Source: JAKSCF01 sp028279945 (GTDB taxonomy: Bacteria; Bacillota; Clostridia; Peptostreptococcales; JAAYPU01). Taken from it: DNA of 64,000 bases. The notes under the pieces were generated by a model. It was not told the DNA's origin and did not search any database. It saw only the letters and a program-made list of their open reading frames with translations. The stretch spans positions 1 through 64,000 of the forward strand of contig JANQMT010000143.1 of NCBI GenBank assembly GCA_028279945.1, given 5' to 3'. The first letter of the stretch is position 1. Every line of letters starts with the position of its first letter. The translations under genes and the position numbers were made by a program. Of this stretch, positions 7,384 through 16,909 are shown one piece after another.

Positions 7384-8718
7384 TTGAAAGAACTAATAAA
7401 TAATGTTAATAAGTTTTCAAATCCATCAGAGCTTAGAATTACAGATATGAAATTTGCAGATATTGTTGGTGCACCAATGGATTGTACTTTAATGAAAATA
7501 GAAACAAATCAAGGAATTGTTGGGTTTGGAGAAATAAGAGATTTTTCTAGTAAAACTTATGCTTTAATACTAAAAAGTAGAATAATGGGAGAAAACCCAT
7601 GCGACATTGATAGAATTTTCAGAAAAATCAAGCAGTTTGGTGGTCACGCTCGTCAAGGTGGAGAGGTTTCAGGCATAGAAGTAGCTTTATGGGATTTAGC
7701 AGGAAAAGCTTATGGTGTACCCGTTTATCAAATGCTTGGAGGAAAATTTAGAAATGGCATTCGAATGTATTGTGATACAGATGTAGAAGGAAAGCATTCG
7801 GGAACAGATATGGGCAAAGCATTAAAGAAAAGAATGGAAAAAGGGTTTACTTTCTTGAAGATGGACTTAGGAATAGAACTTCTAATAGATATTGAAGGTG
7901 CTTTATCAGCACCCCTTGGAACACTTGATCAATTGAGGCAATTTACTCAACAAGAGTTATCTTATGGGATAATGGATGATAAGTATGCAGATTTATTTAA
8001 TGTACCTCATCCGTTTAAAGGGATACAAATTACTGAAAAAGGATTGGATATATTAGAAAAATATGTTGCTGATGTAAGAAGTGAAATTGGATATGAGATT
8101 CCTTTAGCTGTAGATCATGTAGGACATGTATTGGTAGAAAGCTGTATTAAGCTCGCTAAAAGAATTGAAAAATATAATATAGCATGGATGGAAGATGCAA
8201 TTCCGTGGTATTTCACAAATCAATATGAAAAATTGTCTCAACAGTGCAACATTCCTATTTGTACAGGTGAAGATATTTACTTAAAGGAAAATTTTAAACC
8301 TTTGCTTGAAAATAGAGCAGTTTCTGTTATTCATCCTGATGTTTTAACTGCTGGAGGAATAATGGAAACAAAAAAAATTGGAGACATGGCAGAAGAATAT
8401 GGCGTGTCAATGGCAATTCATATGGCAGAAAGTCCAATCGCCTGCATGGCAGCAGTACACTGTGCGGCTGCAACTAATAACGTTTTAGCTCTAGAATTCC
8501 ATTCAAATGATATACCTTGGTGGAATGACTTAGTAATGGGATTACCAAAACCATTAGTCAAAGATGGATATATTAACGTTTTAGATAAGCCGGGGTTAGG
8601 AATAGATGATTTAAATGATGAGGTAATAAAAGAGCATTTAGATTCTAGAAGACCAGGTTTATGGGAGGACACCAGTTCATGGAATAATGAATTTGCTCAC
8701 GATAGGATATGGAGTTAA
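7384..8718 (+). CDS. Enolase-superfamily (mandelate racemase/MLE) dehydratase
   Basis: 444 residues, TTG start 8 nt after AAGGAG. Capping domain about 15-135, then the TIM-barrel. Active-site landmarks are readable: Lys159 (FLKMDLG, general base position), metal ligands Asp244 (VDHVGH), Glu270 (WMEDAIPW) and Glu296 (TGEDIY), and catalytic His346 (IHMAES). The Lys/His combination is the mandelate-racemase subgroup pattern. Most relatives dehydrate aldonic or uronic acids to 2-keto-3-deoxy acids. Residues about 164-215 between barrel strands are longer than in typical members and may shape the substrate pocket. First gene of cluster I; exact substrate unknown. Confidence 0.85.
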   Translation: MKELINNVNKFSNPSELRITDMKFADIVGAPMDCTLMKIETNQGIVGFGEIRDFSSKTYALILKSRIMGENPCDIDRIFRKIKQFGGHARQGGEVSGIEVALWDLAGKAYGVPVYQMLGGKFRNGIRMYCDTDVEGKHSGTDMGKALKKRMEKGFTFLKMDLGIELLIDIEGALSAPLGTLDQLRQFTQQELSYGIMDDKYADLFNVPHPFKGIQITEKGLDILEKYVADVRSEIGYEIPLAVDHVGHVLVESCIKLAKRIEKYNIAWMEDAIPWYFTNQYEKLSQQCNIPICTGEDIYLKENFKPLLENRAVSVIHPDVLTAGGIMETKKIGDMAEEYGVSMAIHMAESPIACMAAVHCAAATNNVLALEFHSNDIPWWNDLVMGLPKPLVKDGYINVLDKPGLGIDDLNDEVIKEHLDSRRPGLWEDTSSWNNEFAHDRIWS

Positions 8719-8801
8719 CTTGTACAGATGAGATTTTATTATCATTTAATAATTTATATATGTTCAACAAATACTTAGAAGATAATTAATTTAATAAAAT
8801 T

Positions 8802-8874
8802 AGCATTTTTTTTATCTTTTTTAAAAATATTATAATTATTACAAATCATTAAGATAAAAAAATGCTGTTTTTAT
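8802..8874 (+). terminator. Long hairpin with T-rich tail (partial terminator)
   Basis: AGCATTTTTTTTATCTT (from 8802) pairs with AAGATAAAAAAATGCT (8851-8866), followed by GTTTTTAT. It lies between the dehydratase and the ABC binding-protein gene. No separate promoter is obvious between them, so it may act as a partial terminator inside the operon. Confidence 0.55.
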
Positions 8875-8909
8875 AGGTCAAAACCAAAAATAATTTAGGA
8901 GGGATAAAA

Positions 8910-9908
8910 ATGATTAACAATGAAAAGGTTAGGTCTATCTTAAGTGTAATTCTAGTTTTAATGTTATGTGTAGGATTATTAGCGTGTGGTTCTAATGAAA
9001 ATGCGGCTGCACCAGAGGATGACAGTACTGAAAAAGTTTTTAAAATAGGTGCTGTTTCTCGTGATTTTAATTCACCATTCCAAGCAAGATTAAAACTCGG
9101 TATGGAACTTGCTGTTCAAGAGTTATCTGGAATTGAATTAGATATTAGAGATGGTGAATCAGACCCTAATGTACAAACGAATATCATTGAAACATTTATT
9201 GCTCAAAAAAAGGACATGATATTAATTACACCAGCACAACTAGATGCATTAGTTCCCGTAGTGAAAAAATGTAATGAAGCAGGAATACCAGTGATAACAG
9301 TGAATACTAAGTTAGGAGAGGGCGGAAAAATCTTAACCTACGTAGGTGCTGACGATGTTGATGGTGGAAGGGTTCAAGGCAAGCTTGTTGATGCCATGTT
9401 AAATGGAAAAGGTAATATAGCATTGATACAAGGTACGCTGGGAAGTTCGCCACAGGTTATGAGAGAACAAGGATTAGAAAAATACCTATCACTAAATGCT
9501 CCTGATATTAAAATTGTTGCAAAACAGAACAATGATTGGGACAATGCAAAAACAGTAACGATTGTACAAAACTTATTAACACGTTTTCCAGAAGGTGAAT
9601 TAGACGGAATAGTTCTTCAAGGTCCATACGATGCTATTGCTGCGGCAGATACGTGCAGATCAGTTGGAAGAACAGAATTACTGGGTAAAATTGTTGCATT
9701 CGACTTGCCTCAAGAAGTAATTGACGCAATCAATGAAGGTGCTTTATATGGTTCAGTATTGCAAGATCCTCAAGAGCAAGGAAGCTTAAGTGTTAAGATT
9801 GCATATGAGTATCTTACAGGAAAAAATGAGAACATAGCTCTGGAGACCTGGACTGCATTACCAGCTGTAGATAAAAATAATGTACAAAGTTTTGGTCCGG
9901 CATGGTAA
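8910..9908 (+). CDS. Sugar ABC transporter substrate-binding lipoprotein (RbsB type)
   Basis: 332 residues. Lipoprotein signal with lipobox LLAC (Cys26), then a type I periplasmic-binding fold of the ribose/galactose family: KIGAVSRDFNSPFQARLKLG at the start of lobe 1, IPVITVNTKLGEGGKILTYV, and a late VLQDPQEQG segment typical of RbsB-like proteins. It captures the substrate outside the membrane for the permease and ATPase encoded next. AGGAGG precedes the ATG. The gene is followed by a T-less hairpin at 9950-9984 that may keep its mRNA segment more abundant than the downstream part. Confidence 0.93.
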   Translation: MINNEKVRSILSVILVLMLCVGLLACGSNENAAAPEDDSTEKVFKIGAVSRDFNSPFQARLKLGMELAVQELSGIELDIRDGESDPNVQTNIIETFIAQKKDMILITPAQLDALVPVVKKCNEAGIPVITVNTKLGEGGKILTYVGADDVDGGRVQGKLVDAMLNGKGNIALIQGTLGSSPQVMREQGLEKYLSLNAPDIKIVAKQNNDWDNAKTVTIVQNLLTRFPEGELDGIVLQGPYDAIAAADTCRSVGRTELLGKIVAFDLPQEVIDAINEGALYGSVLQDPQEQGSLSVKIAYEYLTGKNENIALETWTALPAVDKNNVQSFGPAW

Positions 9909-9949
9909 ATTAAACCTTACTTATATGATATAGTTTCTTAATAGTTCTT

Positions 9950-9984
9950 CGTCAATGCATAGTAATATTAACTATGCATTGGCG
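9950..9984 (+). other. Intercistronic hairpin without T-tract
   Basis: CGTCAATGCATAGT and ACTATGCATTGGCG form a 14-bp stem (one G-T wobble) with loop AATATTA. No T-run follows, so it is a candidate mRNA-stability or processing element after the binding-protein gene rather than a full terminator. Confidence 0.65.
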
Positions 9985-10049
9985 ATGTGAAAAGCCAGCT
10001 ATTAATATAAAAAAATGATGGAAGAGTTTAAGAAAGAAGGAAAGATGGA

Positions 10050-11006
10050 ATGAATACATTAATTAAGGCAAAATTTAGCTTTATATTTGGGCGAAAAGAA
10101 TTTACAATGTTTTTTGTCTTACTTGGTATGATAATAGTTAGTGCAATAATATCACCTACTTTTCGTTCAATAGATAACATATTAAATATTTTAAATCAAA
10201 ATGCCATTATTGGAGTTATGAGTATAGGGATGGCATTTGTTCTGATAACAGGCGCATTCGACTTATCGGTCAGTTCGACTGTAGCGTTAACTGGGATAAC
10301 ATCAACCTATTTTTTTAGAGAATATGGTTTTGTAGCTGGAATTGTAACAGGACTAACAGTAGGTGTTTTAATGGGTTTGGCCAATGGACTTTTAGTTACT
10401 AAAATTAGAATCAATCCTTTTGTTGCTACTCTTGGAATGATGACCATAGGACGTGGTATTGTGTTTATTGTAACAAATGGATTTCCAGTAATGGGAGTGC
10501 CTTCAAAATATGGTGTGATTGGTATGGGAAAAGTTGGTCCAATTCCAATTGCAGCAGGTATTTGGCTCATTTTCGCTGCTATTACATATCTCGTAATGAG
10601 ATATACCAAATTTGGACAATATATTTATGCAATTGGTGGAAGCGAAACTGCCTCATGGCTTTCAGGTATTAATACTGTGAAAATAAAAATATTGGCATTT
10701 GTGATATGTGGGGTATTTGCATCTTTAGGAGGTATTATACTAACTTTAAGAGTATTAATGGCAACAGCTGATGGTGCAACAGGATATGAGTTAACGACAA
10801 TAGCATCTTGTATTGTTGGTGGGATATCTATTGATGGAGGTCGTGGCAGTATTCTTAGTGCTGTTGTTGGAACCCTTATTCTTGGATTAATTCTAAACAT
10901 GTTACAGCTTACAGGGGTATCAAGCTTTTGGCAATCAGCAATAACTGGTTTAATTATTTTAGGTGCAGTAGGCATTGATAGCGTTTCAAATAGAAAAAGA
11001 GATTAA
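10050..11006 (+). CDS. Ribose-type ABC transporter permease
   Basis: 318 residues, very hydrophobic, about 8-10 membrane segments, in the RbsC/AraH/XylH family. Family features visible are the segment SIGMAFVLITGAFDLSVSS (about residues 55-75), GLANGLLVTK with NPFVATLGMM, and the C-terminal GGISIDGGRGSILSAVVGTL loop that contacts the ATPase. Forms the transmembrane channel, usually as a homodimer. GAAGG lies before the ATG. Twelve bases separate its stop from the ATPase start, indicating one operon. Confidence 0.93.
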   Translation: MNTLIKAKFSFIFGRKEFTMFFVLLGMIIVSAIISPTFRSIDNILNILNQNAIIGVMSIGMAFVLITGAFDLSVSSTVALTGITSTYFFREYGFVAGIVTGLTVGVLMGLANGLLVTKIRINPFVATLGMMTIGRGIVFIVTNGFPVMGVPSKYGVIGMGKVGPIPIAAGIWLIFAAITYLVMRYTKFGQYIYAIGGSETASWLSGINTVKIKILAFVICGVFASLGGIILTLRVLMATADGATGYELTTIASCIVGGISIDGGRGSILSAVVGTLILGLILNMLQLTGVSSFWQSAITGLIILGAVGIDSVSNRKRD

Positions 11007-11018
11007 GGAGGGTTTGAT

Positions 11019-12524
11019 TTGGAAGAGAATAAGATCCTTCAAATGAAAAATATTATTAAAGAATTCAATACAGTTAGGGTATTGAAAAAAGTAAATTTTG
11101 ATCTGAATAAAGGAGAAGTACATTCAATAGTTGGAGCTAATGGTGCAGGCAAATCCACTCTAATGAAAATATTAAATGGTATTCTAATCAATTATGAAGG
11201 TGAATTGATACTTAATAGTGAAAAAGTTCAGTTTTATAATCCAAGAGATGCCTTTAAAAAGGGAATTGTGATGATACATCAAGAGTTGGATTTAGTTGAA
11301 GAACTTGATGTTAGTGAGAACATATACCTTGGCAGCGAATTGTGTCATAATAATCCACTGTCTACTATTGACAGACGCACTATGAGAGCTGAAACACAAA
11401 AACTATTAGATTCTTTAGGATTTCCAATAAAATCAAATGAAATTGTAAGTCAACTTCCAATAGCAAAAAAACAACTTGTTCTAATTGCAAGAACGGTTGC
11501 AATGAAAGCAAAGGTCATTGTTATGGATGAGCCGACTTCATCACTATCTAACAAGGAAACTGAGAGATTATTTAAAGTCATTAATGATCTTCGTGATAGA
11601 GGCGTAAGCGTTATATATATATCACATTTTCTTGAAGAAATATTTAGAATTTCGGATAGAGTAACTGTATTGAGGGATGGGGAAAAGATAATTACTATTG
11701 AGGCATCAAATTGTACTCAAAAACAGTTAGTCGAGTGGATGATTGGGAGAGATTATGATGCCGATAAATGCTTTAAACGTCATAATCATTCAGATGATAA
11801 AATATTATCGGCAAGAGGGTTAACACGAAAAAAAGGTTTGGTAAAGGATATTTCATTTGACTTAAATAAAGGAGAAGTTCTGGGAGTTGCAGGTGTCGTA
11901 GGATCTGGAAGAACTGAATTGGCAAGAATGATTTTTGGTATCGATGAGAAAAGTGCGGGTGAGATTGTTATGGATGGTCAAGTTATTGAAATCAACAGTC
12001 CCACGAAAGCAGTAAGTTTAAATATGGCATTTATACCTGAGAATAGAAAGCAAGAAGGATTGGTACTTAAAAGAACCATAAGGGACAATATATCGATAGT
12101 GGCAATTAAAGATCATTTAAGCTTTAAAATTATAAATTATAAAGCTTTAGGTAAAATTGTTAAAGATATGATTGAATATTTAAGAATAATATGTTCGTCA
12201 CCGAATCAAGAAGTCGCATTTTTAAGTGGTGGTAATCAACAGAAAGTTGTTATTGGGAAATGGCTTTCCGTAAAACCAAGAATACTTATTTTAGATCAAC
12301 CAACAAGAGGAATAGACGTAGGAGCAAAAGAAGAAATATATGAATTAATTAACGCTTTAGCAAAGGAAGGCACTTCAATTATTTTTATTTCTGATGAGTT
12401 GGAAGAACTTATCAGCCTTTCAGATAGAATTGTAATAATGAAAAAAGGAAGAATCACGGAAGAGATTAATAATAAAGAAAGGAATCTGAGTAAGGAAGAT
12501 CTTCTATCTCCGATGGTTAGTTAA
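11019..12524 (+). CDS. Ribose-type ABC transporter ATPase (two ABC domains)
   Basis: 501 residues, TTG start 6 nt after AAGGAGGG. Two ABC modules as in RbsA/XylG. The first has Walker A GANGAGKST (39-47) and Walker B VIVMDEPTSSLS. The second has a degenerate Walker A (GVVGSGRTE, no Lys), signature LSGGNQQK and Walker B ILILDQPTRGID. One consensus and one degenerate ATP site is normal for this family. It energises the 10050-11006 permease. Likely substrate: the sugar acid or derivative metabolised by cluster I. Confidence 0.94.
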   Translation: MEENKILQMKNIIKEFNTVRVLKKVNFDLNKGEVHSIVGANGAGKSTLMKILNGILINYEGELILNSEKVQFYNPRDAFKKGIVMIHQELDLVEELDVSENIYLGSELCHNNPLSTIDRRTMRAETQKLLDSLGFPIKSNEIVSQLPIAKKQLVLIARTVAMKAKVIVMDEPTSSLSNKETERLFKVINDLRDRGVSVIYISHFLEEIFRISDRVTVLRDGEKIITIEASNCTQKQLVEWMIGRDYDADKCFKRHNHSDDKILSARGLTRKKGLVKDISFDLNKGEVLGVAGVVGSGRTELARMIFGIDEKSAGEIVMDGQVIEINSPTKAVSLNMAFIPENRKQEGLVLKRTIRDNISIVAIKDHLSFKIINYKALGKIVKDMIEYLRIICSSPNQEVAFLSGGNQQKVVIGKWLSVKPRILILDQPTRGIDVGAKEEIYELINALAKEGTSIIFISDELEELISLSDRIVIMKKGRITEEINNKERNLSKEDLLSPMVS

Positions 12525-12609
12525 TAATATATGTGAATGATAGTGACTTATAAGCTAAAAGAGTAATATTTAATATTTTTTTAATAATGGAATTGAAGGA
12601 GGATTTTTG

Positions 12610-13929
12610 ATGAGCAAGGAAAATACTATGTACGATGAAGCAAAAAAATACTTGGTTGGTGGCGTTAGTGCAGCAGGCAGATATTGTGGTGTCTTAGGTA
12701 AACCAGTACTCTTAAAACGGGCTTATGGCTCAAAATTGTATGATATCGAAGGCAACGAATATATTGATTACCATACATGTTCAGGCGCATCAATGTTTGG
12801 ATATGAACATCCTAGATTAAAAAATGCAATTGAAAAGTCGGTATCAATGGGATTTTTTATGAATTTTGATACGCCTTATCATGCTGAATTAGCAAAACTA
12901 TTAAAGGATGTATTTCCTAGTGCAGAAAAAGTTCGGTTATGTAACTCAGGAACAGAAGCTACTTTAGGTGCTATTCGTATTGCAAGAAGTTTTACAGGAA
13001 AAGATTTAATAATAAAATTTGAGGGACATTTCCATGGGATGCACGAAATGATTTGGTATAATCACAATGATACAGCACAAATTGATGAATATGGAGAAGT
13101 AGAGACGGTTCCAGATACTTCAGGTTTTCCTAGCAATGCAAAAGAAATGGTTAAAAATGTGATATTTAATGATATTGATGCTTTAGAGCATGCTGTTAAA
13201 AAGTATAAAAACCGAGTTGCTGCAATAATCCTAGAGCCTATTAGTTATAACTGTGGATGTTATCCGGCTAAGAAAGAATATTTAGAAAAAGTTCGTGAGC
13301 TGTGCGATAGAGAAGGTATTGTATTAATCTTTGATGAAGTTATTGCAGGACTTCGCTTAAGACCTGGAAGCGCACAAGGATACTACGGAGTTACACCTGA
13401 TATTACAACTCTAGGTAAAGCAATTGGAGGAGGATTTTCAATAGCTGCAGTTGTTGGTAAAGAAAAATTTATGAGCAAGCTTAATCCCGTTGGAAATACA
13501 GGAATGAGTGGCACTTATACAGGTGCTTTAATGCCGGTATTAGCTGCTATTGAATGCTTAAAAATGAGCAAGGAACCTAGCTTTTATGATCATATTGATA
13601 AGATATCTAATAAACTTTACGATGGAATAAATGAACTTTTTAAAAAACATGGAATTCCTGGGCATGTAAGAGGTATGGGTGCTAGATTTGGTATTTATTT
13701 TGGTGTTGAAGATCCTGAAGATGACTATGACTTTAGAAAAGTTGCTGAGAAATATGACAAAGACCTTTATAAAAAATTTGTAGCTAAATGTTTAGAAAAT
13801 GGTTTATTTTTTCATGATACATCCGGAAACAAATCCCCTGCTCATTATGGATTTACTACTCAGCATACATTAAAAGACATTGAGATAACTTTAGAAAAAA
13901 TTGATGAAATTTTTGCAGTAATTAAATAA
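12610..13929 (+). CDS. Class III PLP enzyme, glutamate-1-semialdehyde aminomutase-like
   Basis: 439 residues, ATG 12610 after AGGAGG (a TTG one codon earlier is less well placed). Fold-type I aminotransferase class III: NSGTEA phosphate-binding turn (113-118), GHFHG, the PLP-ring Asp242 in FDEVIAGLR and Schiff-base Lys270 in LGKAIGGG. Closest in look to HemL-type 2,1-aminomutases, but no other tetrapyrrole gene is nearby. In this operon it more likely moves or removes an amino group on a catabolic intermediate. Substrate and reaction type (aminomutase or transaminase) cannot be told from sequence. Confidence 0.85.
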   Translation: MSKENTMYDEAKKYLVGGVSAAGRYCGVLGKPVLLKRAYGSKLYDIEGNEYIDYHTCSGASMFGYEHPRLKNAIEKSVSMGFFMNFDTPYHAELAKLLKDVFPSAEKVRLCNSGTEATLGAIRIARSFTGKDLIIKFEGHFHGMHEMIWYNHNDTAQIDEYGEVETVPDTSGFPSNAKEMVKNVIFNDIDALEHAVKKYKNRVAAIILEPISYNCGCYPAKKEYLEKVRELCDREGIVLIFDEVIAGLRLRPGSAQGYYGVTPDITTLGKAIGGGFSIAAVVGKEKFMSKLNPVGNTGMSGTYTGALMPVLAAIECLKMSKEPSFYDHIDKISNKLYDGINELFKKHGIPGHVRGMGARFGIYFGVEDPEDDYDFRKVAEKYDKDLYKKFVAKCLENGLFFHDTSGNKSPAHYGFTTQHTLKDIEITLEKIDEIFAVIK

Positions 13930-14057
13930 TATATTTCTTACTCTTTGGATAATTAAATAAAATACGAAATCTATTGGTGTTAAAGATTTTTACTAGAATA
14001 AAATCAGTGATAATATGTGAAAAATAAAAATTATATTATTAAAGGAGGTCAAATAAT

Positions 14058-14963
14058 ATGAGAAAAGTAAGAAGAGATAAAAAAGTTTATATGTTTGATA
14101 AGGATAATAAACCTGCTATTGAGGTTGAAGTTGGAGAAATTTTTATGCTTGAAACTCAAGATGCACAAGATGGAAAGGTTACGAGTCCGGAGCAAATACT
14201 TTATGATGGAGTAGATCTTGACCATGTTAATCCATGTACAGGACCGGTATATGTTAAAGGTGCGGAACCAGGTGATACGGTAGTAGTAGAAATTATAGAT
14301 ATTGAATGTGTTGGTAATGGCTTTGTATGTATATTACCTGATGATGGTGTTTTAAGAGACTATACCAAACCCTATACTCACATTTTTAATGTCAAAGGTG
14401 ATAAAGCAATCTTTGATGATAACTTAGAAATTCCAATCAAACCACTGATAGGTACTATAGGGACTACGCCACTAGAGCCAATACCAACAGGCCGCTCGGG
14501 CATCTATGGTGGAAATTTTGATTCTCCTACAATGGGGGCTGGAGCAAAGTTATATCTCCCTGTATTTGTTCCGGGCGCATTAGTTCAAGCTGGAGATTGT
14601 CATGCGGCACAAGGAGATTCAGAGTTTTCCATGGGATTAGAAATCTCAACAAATATTACTATGAAAATAACTGAAGTTATAAAAGGTGTTCAAATCCCAG
14701 GGCCTATAATTGAACGTGCGGACACTTGGGCAACTATAGCTACAGGCGACACAATTGCAGAAGCTGTTGTTGAAGCTTCAAAAAACATGGCAGACTTCAT
14801 AATTGAAAGGTTAGATATTTCAATGAGTCAGGCAGCGGTAATACTAAGTTGTGCTGGAAATTTAAAATTTTGTCAAGCTGCAGGTATAGATATTTATACG
14901 TCTACTATACGCATGGAAATACCTAAAACCATTGATAAACTTGGTAGACTTGATAGTTTTTAA
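14058..14963 (+). CDS. Acetamidase/formamidase-family protein
   Basis: 301 residues, start after AAAGGAGGTC. FmdA/AmdA family, shown by GPVYVKGAEPGDTVVVEI (about 62-79), IGTTP.E..PTGR (about 134-146), GNFD (152-155) and the family hallmark AGDCHAAQGDSEF (178-190) with candidate metal-binding Cys181 and His182. Members hydrolyse small amides to ammonia and a carboxylate. Between an aminomutase-like enzyme and an SDR, it suggests that the substrate or an intermediate of cluster I carries an amide (inference). An SDR start follows 17 nt after its stop. Confidence 0.88.
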   Translation: MRKVRRDKKVYMFDKDNKPAIEVEVGEIFMLETQDAQDGKVTSPEQILYDGVDLDHVNPCTGPVYVKGAEPGDTVVVEIIDIECVGNGFVCILPDDGVLRDYTKPYTHIFNVKGDKAIFDDNLEIPIKPLIGTIGTTPLEPIPTGRSGIYGGNFDSPTMGAGAKLYLPVFVPGALVQAGDCHAAQGDSEFSMGLEISTNITMKITEVIKGVQIPGPIIERADTWATIATGDTIAEAVVEASKNMADFIIERLDISMSQAAVILSCAGNLKFCQAAGIDIYTSTIRMEIPKTIDKLGRLDSF

Positions 14964-14980
14964 AATAGGAGGATAAACTT

Positions 14981-15742
14981 GTGGATAAATTTAATTTGCA
15001 AGGCAAAATTGCATTAGTGACAGGATCCAGCAGGGGCATTGGTTTTGTATTAGCCCGAGGGCTGGGTAGAGCAGGTGCTGCTGTAGTTTTAAACAGTAGA
15101 AATGAAGACGCATTGAATAATGCTGTTGATATGCTCAAAAATGAGGGAATTAATACTTATGGCAGTGTTTTTGATATTACAAAAAAGGATCAGGTTCAAG
15201 TAGGAATTAAACAAATTGAAAATGAAATAGGACCAATTAATATACTGGTAAACAATGCAGGAATTCAAAGACGTGCTCCGTTAGAAGACTTTAATGAAGA
15301 GGATTGGGAGGCTGTAATTGAAACAAATTTGTCGGGAGTGTTTTTTACAAGTCAGCAGGTAGCTAAAGCAATGATAGCTCGTAAAGAAGGAAAGATTATT
15401 AATATTTGTTCATTACAGAGTGAATTAGGAAGACAAAACATTACACCATATGCTGCATCAAAAGGTGGTGTTCGAATGTTAACTCGTGGAATGGCTGTTG
15501 AATGGGCCAAACACAATATACAAATTAACGGAATAGGTCCGGGATATTTTATTACAGAGATGACAAAACCTCTTGCAGAAGATAAAGAATTTAATGCTTG
15601 GATTTGTGCAAGAACGCCTGCAAATAGATGGGGAGACCCTGAAGAATTAGTAGGTGCTGCAATATTTTTGGCATCATCAGCATCTGATTATGTTAGTGGA
15701 CAAATCATATATGTTGATGGAGGAATACTTGCAGCAATTTAA
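14981..15742 (+). CDS. Short-chain dehydrogenase (gluconate 5-dehydrogenase-like)
   Basis: 253 residues, GTG start after TAGGAGGA. Classical SDR: NAD(P)-binding TGSSRGIG (14-21), structural NNAG (91-94), catalytic Ser144, Tyr157 and Lys161 (YAASK). The C-terminal sequence (VSGQIIYVDGGI) and the motif RTPANRWGDPEEL are typical of gluconate 5-dehydrogenase / KduD-like SDRs, which interconvert keto and hydroxy sugar acids. Last gene of cluster I, closed by a terminator shared with the convergent rpiR-type gene. Confidence 0.92.
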   Translation: MDKFNLQGKIALVTGSSRGIGFVLARGLGRAGAAVVLNSRNEDALNNAVDMLKNEGINTYGSVFDITKKDQVQVGIKQIENEIGPINILVNNAGIQRRAPLEDFNEEDWEAVIETNLSGVFFTSQQVAKAMIARKEGKIINICSLQSELGRQNITPYAASKGGVRMLTRGMAVEWAKHNIQINGIGPGYFITEMTKPLAEDKEFNAWICARTPANRWGDPEELVGAAIFLASSASDYVSGQIIYVDGGILAAI

Positions 15743-15810
15743 ACAATTATTTATGGATACATTTTTGGTAATATTATATTTAAGAATATTATTGAGAAAT
15801 GTATATATTT

Positions 15811-15850
15811 TAAAAAACAATCCTCTCAGCTTAAGAGGATTGTTTTTTAA
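15811..15850. terminator. Bidirectional terminator between convergent genes
   Basis: AAAAAACAATCCTCT (15812-15826) pairs perfectly with AGAGGATTGTTTTTT (15834-15848) around a 7-nt loop. A-tract and T-tract on opposite sides let it stop transcription from both cluster I and the minus-strand regulator. Confidence 0.9.
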
Positions 15851-15869
15851 TAGATAGCAAAAACCATCT

Positions 15870-16745
15870 TTAATCATTATTCAGCTTGTCTTTACTTAAT
15901 GCTTCTCTGGTTAGATAGATATTTTCAATATACTGTTCTTGCTTTATCAGAGCGACGTAGGTTACTACGATATCCATGATAGACATCATGGCAATTCTTG
16001 AACTGGATGGTTCTTTCTTATAACGTATTTCTTTAGCTTTTGCACTCAGTACATAGTCTGCTAATTTAGCCAGAGAAGAAACGGGTGAAGAGGTGATTAA
16101 AATTGAACTTACCTTTCTCTTCTTTGCTATCTCTAATAGATTGATGAAGTGCTTTGTATTACCTGTATTGGAAAAGATGACAATGGTATCCTCTTGGTTT
16201 AATAAAGAAGTACGCATCAATTGGATATGCGAATCAACATAAGCATGTGTATTTAGACCCGTTCTCAAAAATTTATTTTCCACATCAATGGCAACAGTAC
16301 CAGACCCTCCAAGCCCATAAAAATCAATGCTTTTAGAATTTGTCAAAATCTTAATAACCTGAGATAGAGTATCAAAATCCAGCTGTTTAAGGGTTTCGTT
16401 AAGAGCAATAATATGAGAAGTAATAACTTTATTAGCCACCTCTTTGATGGTGTCATTGGTGTCAATTTGTTCATGGATAATGGCAAGGGGTTTCTTTTTG
16501 ATTTGAGCTAATTGTATTTTCATATTTTGATATCCGCTCAAGCCTAATTTTTTACAAAATCGTATAATAGTCGGCTCGGAAACCGATACTTTACTGGCTA
16601 ATTCACTTATAGTCAGATGAATGATCTCTTCATGATGGTTCAATACATAATCTGCTACTTTCTTTTCGGACTTTCTTAAACTTTCATAATTGGTTTGTAT
16701 GGTTATAAGAAGGTCCGAGTTTTCAGCAATTTTGGTTAAATCCAT
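15870..16745 (-). CDS. RpiR-family (MurR/RpiR) transcriptional regulator
   Basis: 291 residues on the minus strand. Start at 16745 (MDLTKIAENSDLL) is preceded on that strand by AGGAGG; the in-frame extension to 16865 is not needed. N-terminal helix-turn-helix (about 1-80: SELASKVSVSEPTIIRFCKK) and SIS sugar-phosphate-binding domain (about 115-255: DFYGLGGSGTVAIDVENKFL, then TIVIFSNTGNTKHFINLLEI). RpiR proteins sense phosphosugars. It is divergent from cluster II, whose promoter carries three related dyads (16910-16985), so it is the likely regulator of cluster II and perhaps of itself. Confidence 0.93.
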   Translation of the reverse strand: MDLTKIAENSDLLITIQTNYESLRKSEKKVADYVLNHHEEIIHLTISELASKVSVSEPTIIRFCKKLGLSGYQNMKIQLAQIKKKPLAIIHEQIDTNDTIKEVANKVITSHIIALNETLKQLDFDTLSQVIKILTNSKSIDFYGLGGSGTVAIDVENKFLRTGLNTHAYVDSHIQLMRTSLLNQEDTIVIFSNTGNTKHFINLLEIAKKRKVSSILITSSPVSSLAKLADYVLSAKAKEIRYKKEPSSSRIAMMSIMDIVVTYVALIKQEQYIENIYLTREALSKDKLNND

Positions 16746-16909
16746 AATACTACCTCCTAGGCATAGTTTCTTGGATGATCTCAGTAACACAAGTTTATTG
16801 TAATCTTCTGATTTTATCAGGAGATACTTCATTTTAACTGTTTTTCCTTTATTTTGAGACTGCATGACTATATTATGACATAAATCAGCCCAGTTGAAAA
16901 GTAAAAAAA

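Noticed and set aside
10307..10975. Long antisense frames opposite the ABC permease
   Set aside because: Codon-bias shadows of a hydrophobic gene on the plus strand; composition is Pro/Ile/Thr-rich as expected for antisense of a permease.
12610..13929. Heme biosynthesis gene hemL
   Set aside because: Sequence is HemL-like, but the operon is catabolic and has no other tetrapyrrole gene, so a different substrate is more likely.
15654..15857. 67-codon frame over the SDR end and terminator
   Set aside because: Shifted-frame shadow of the SDR gene that ends inside the terminator hairpin.
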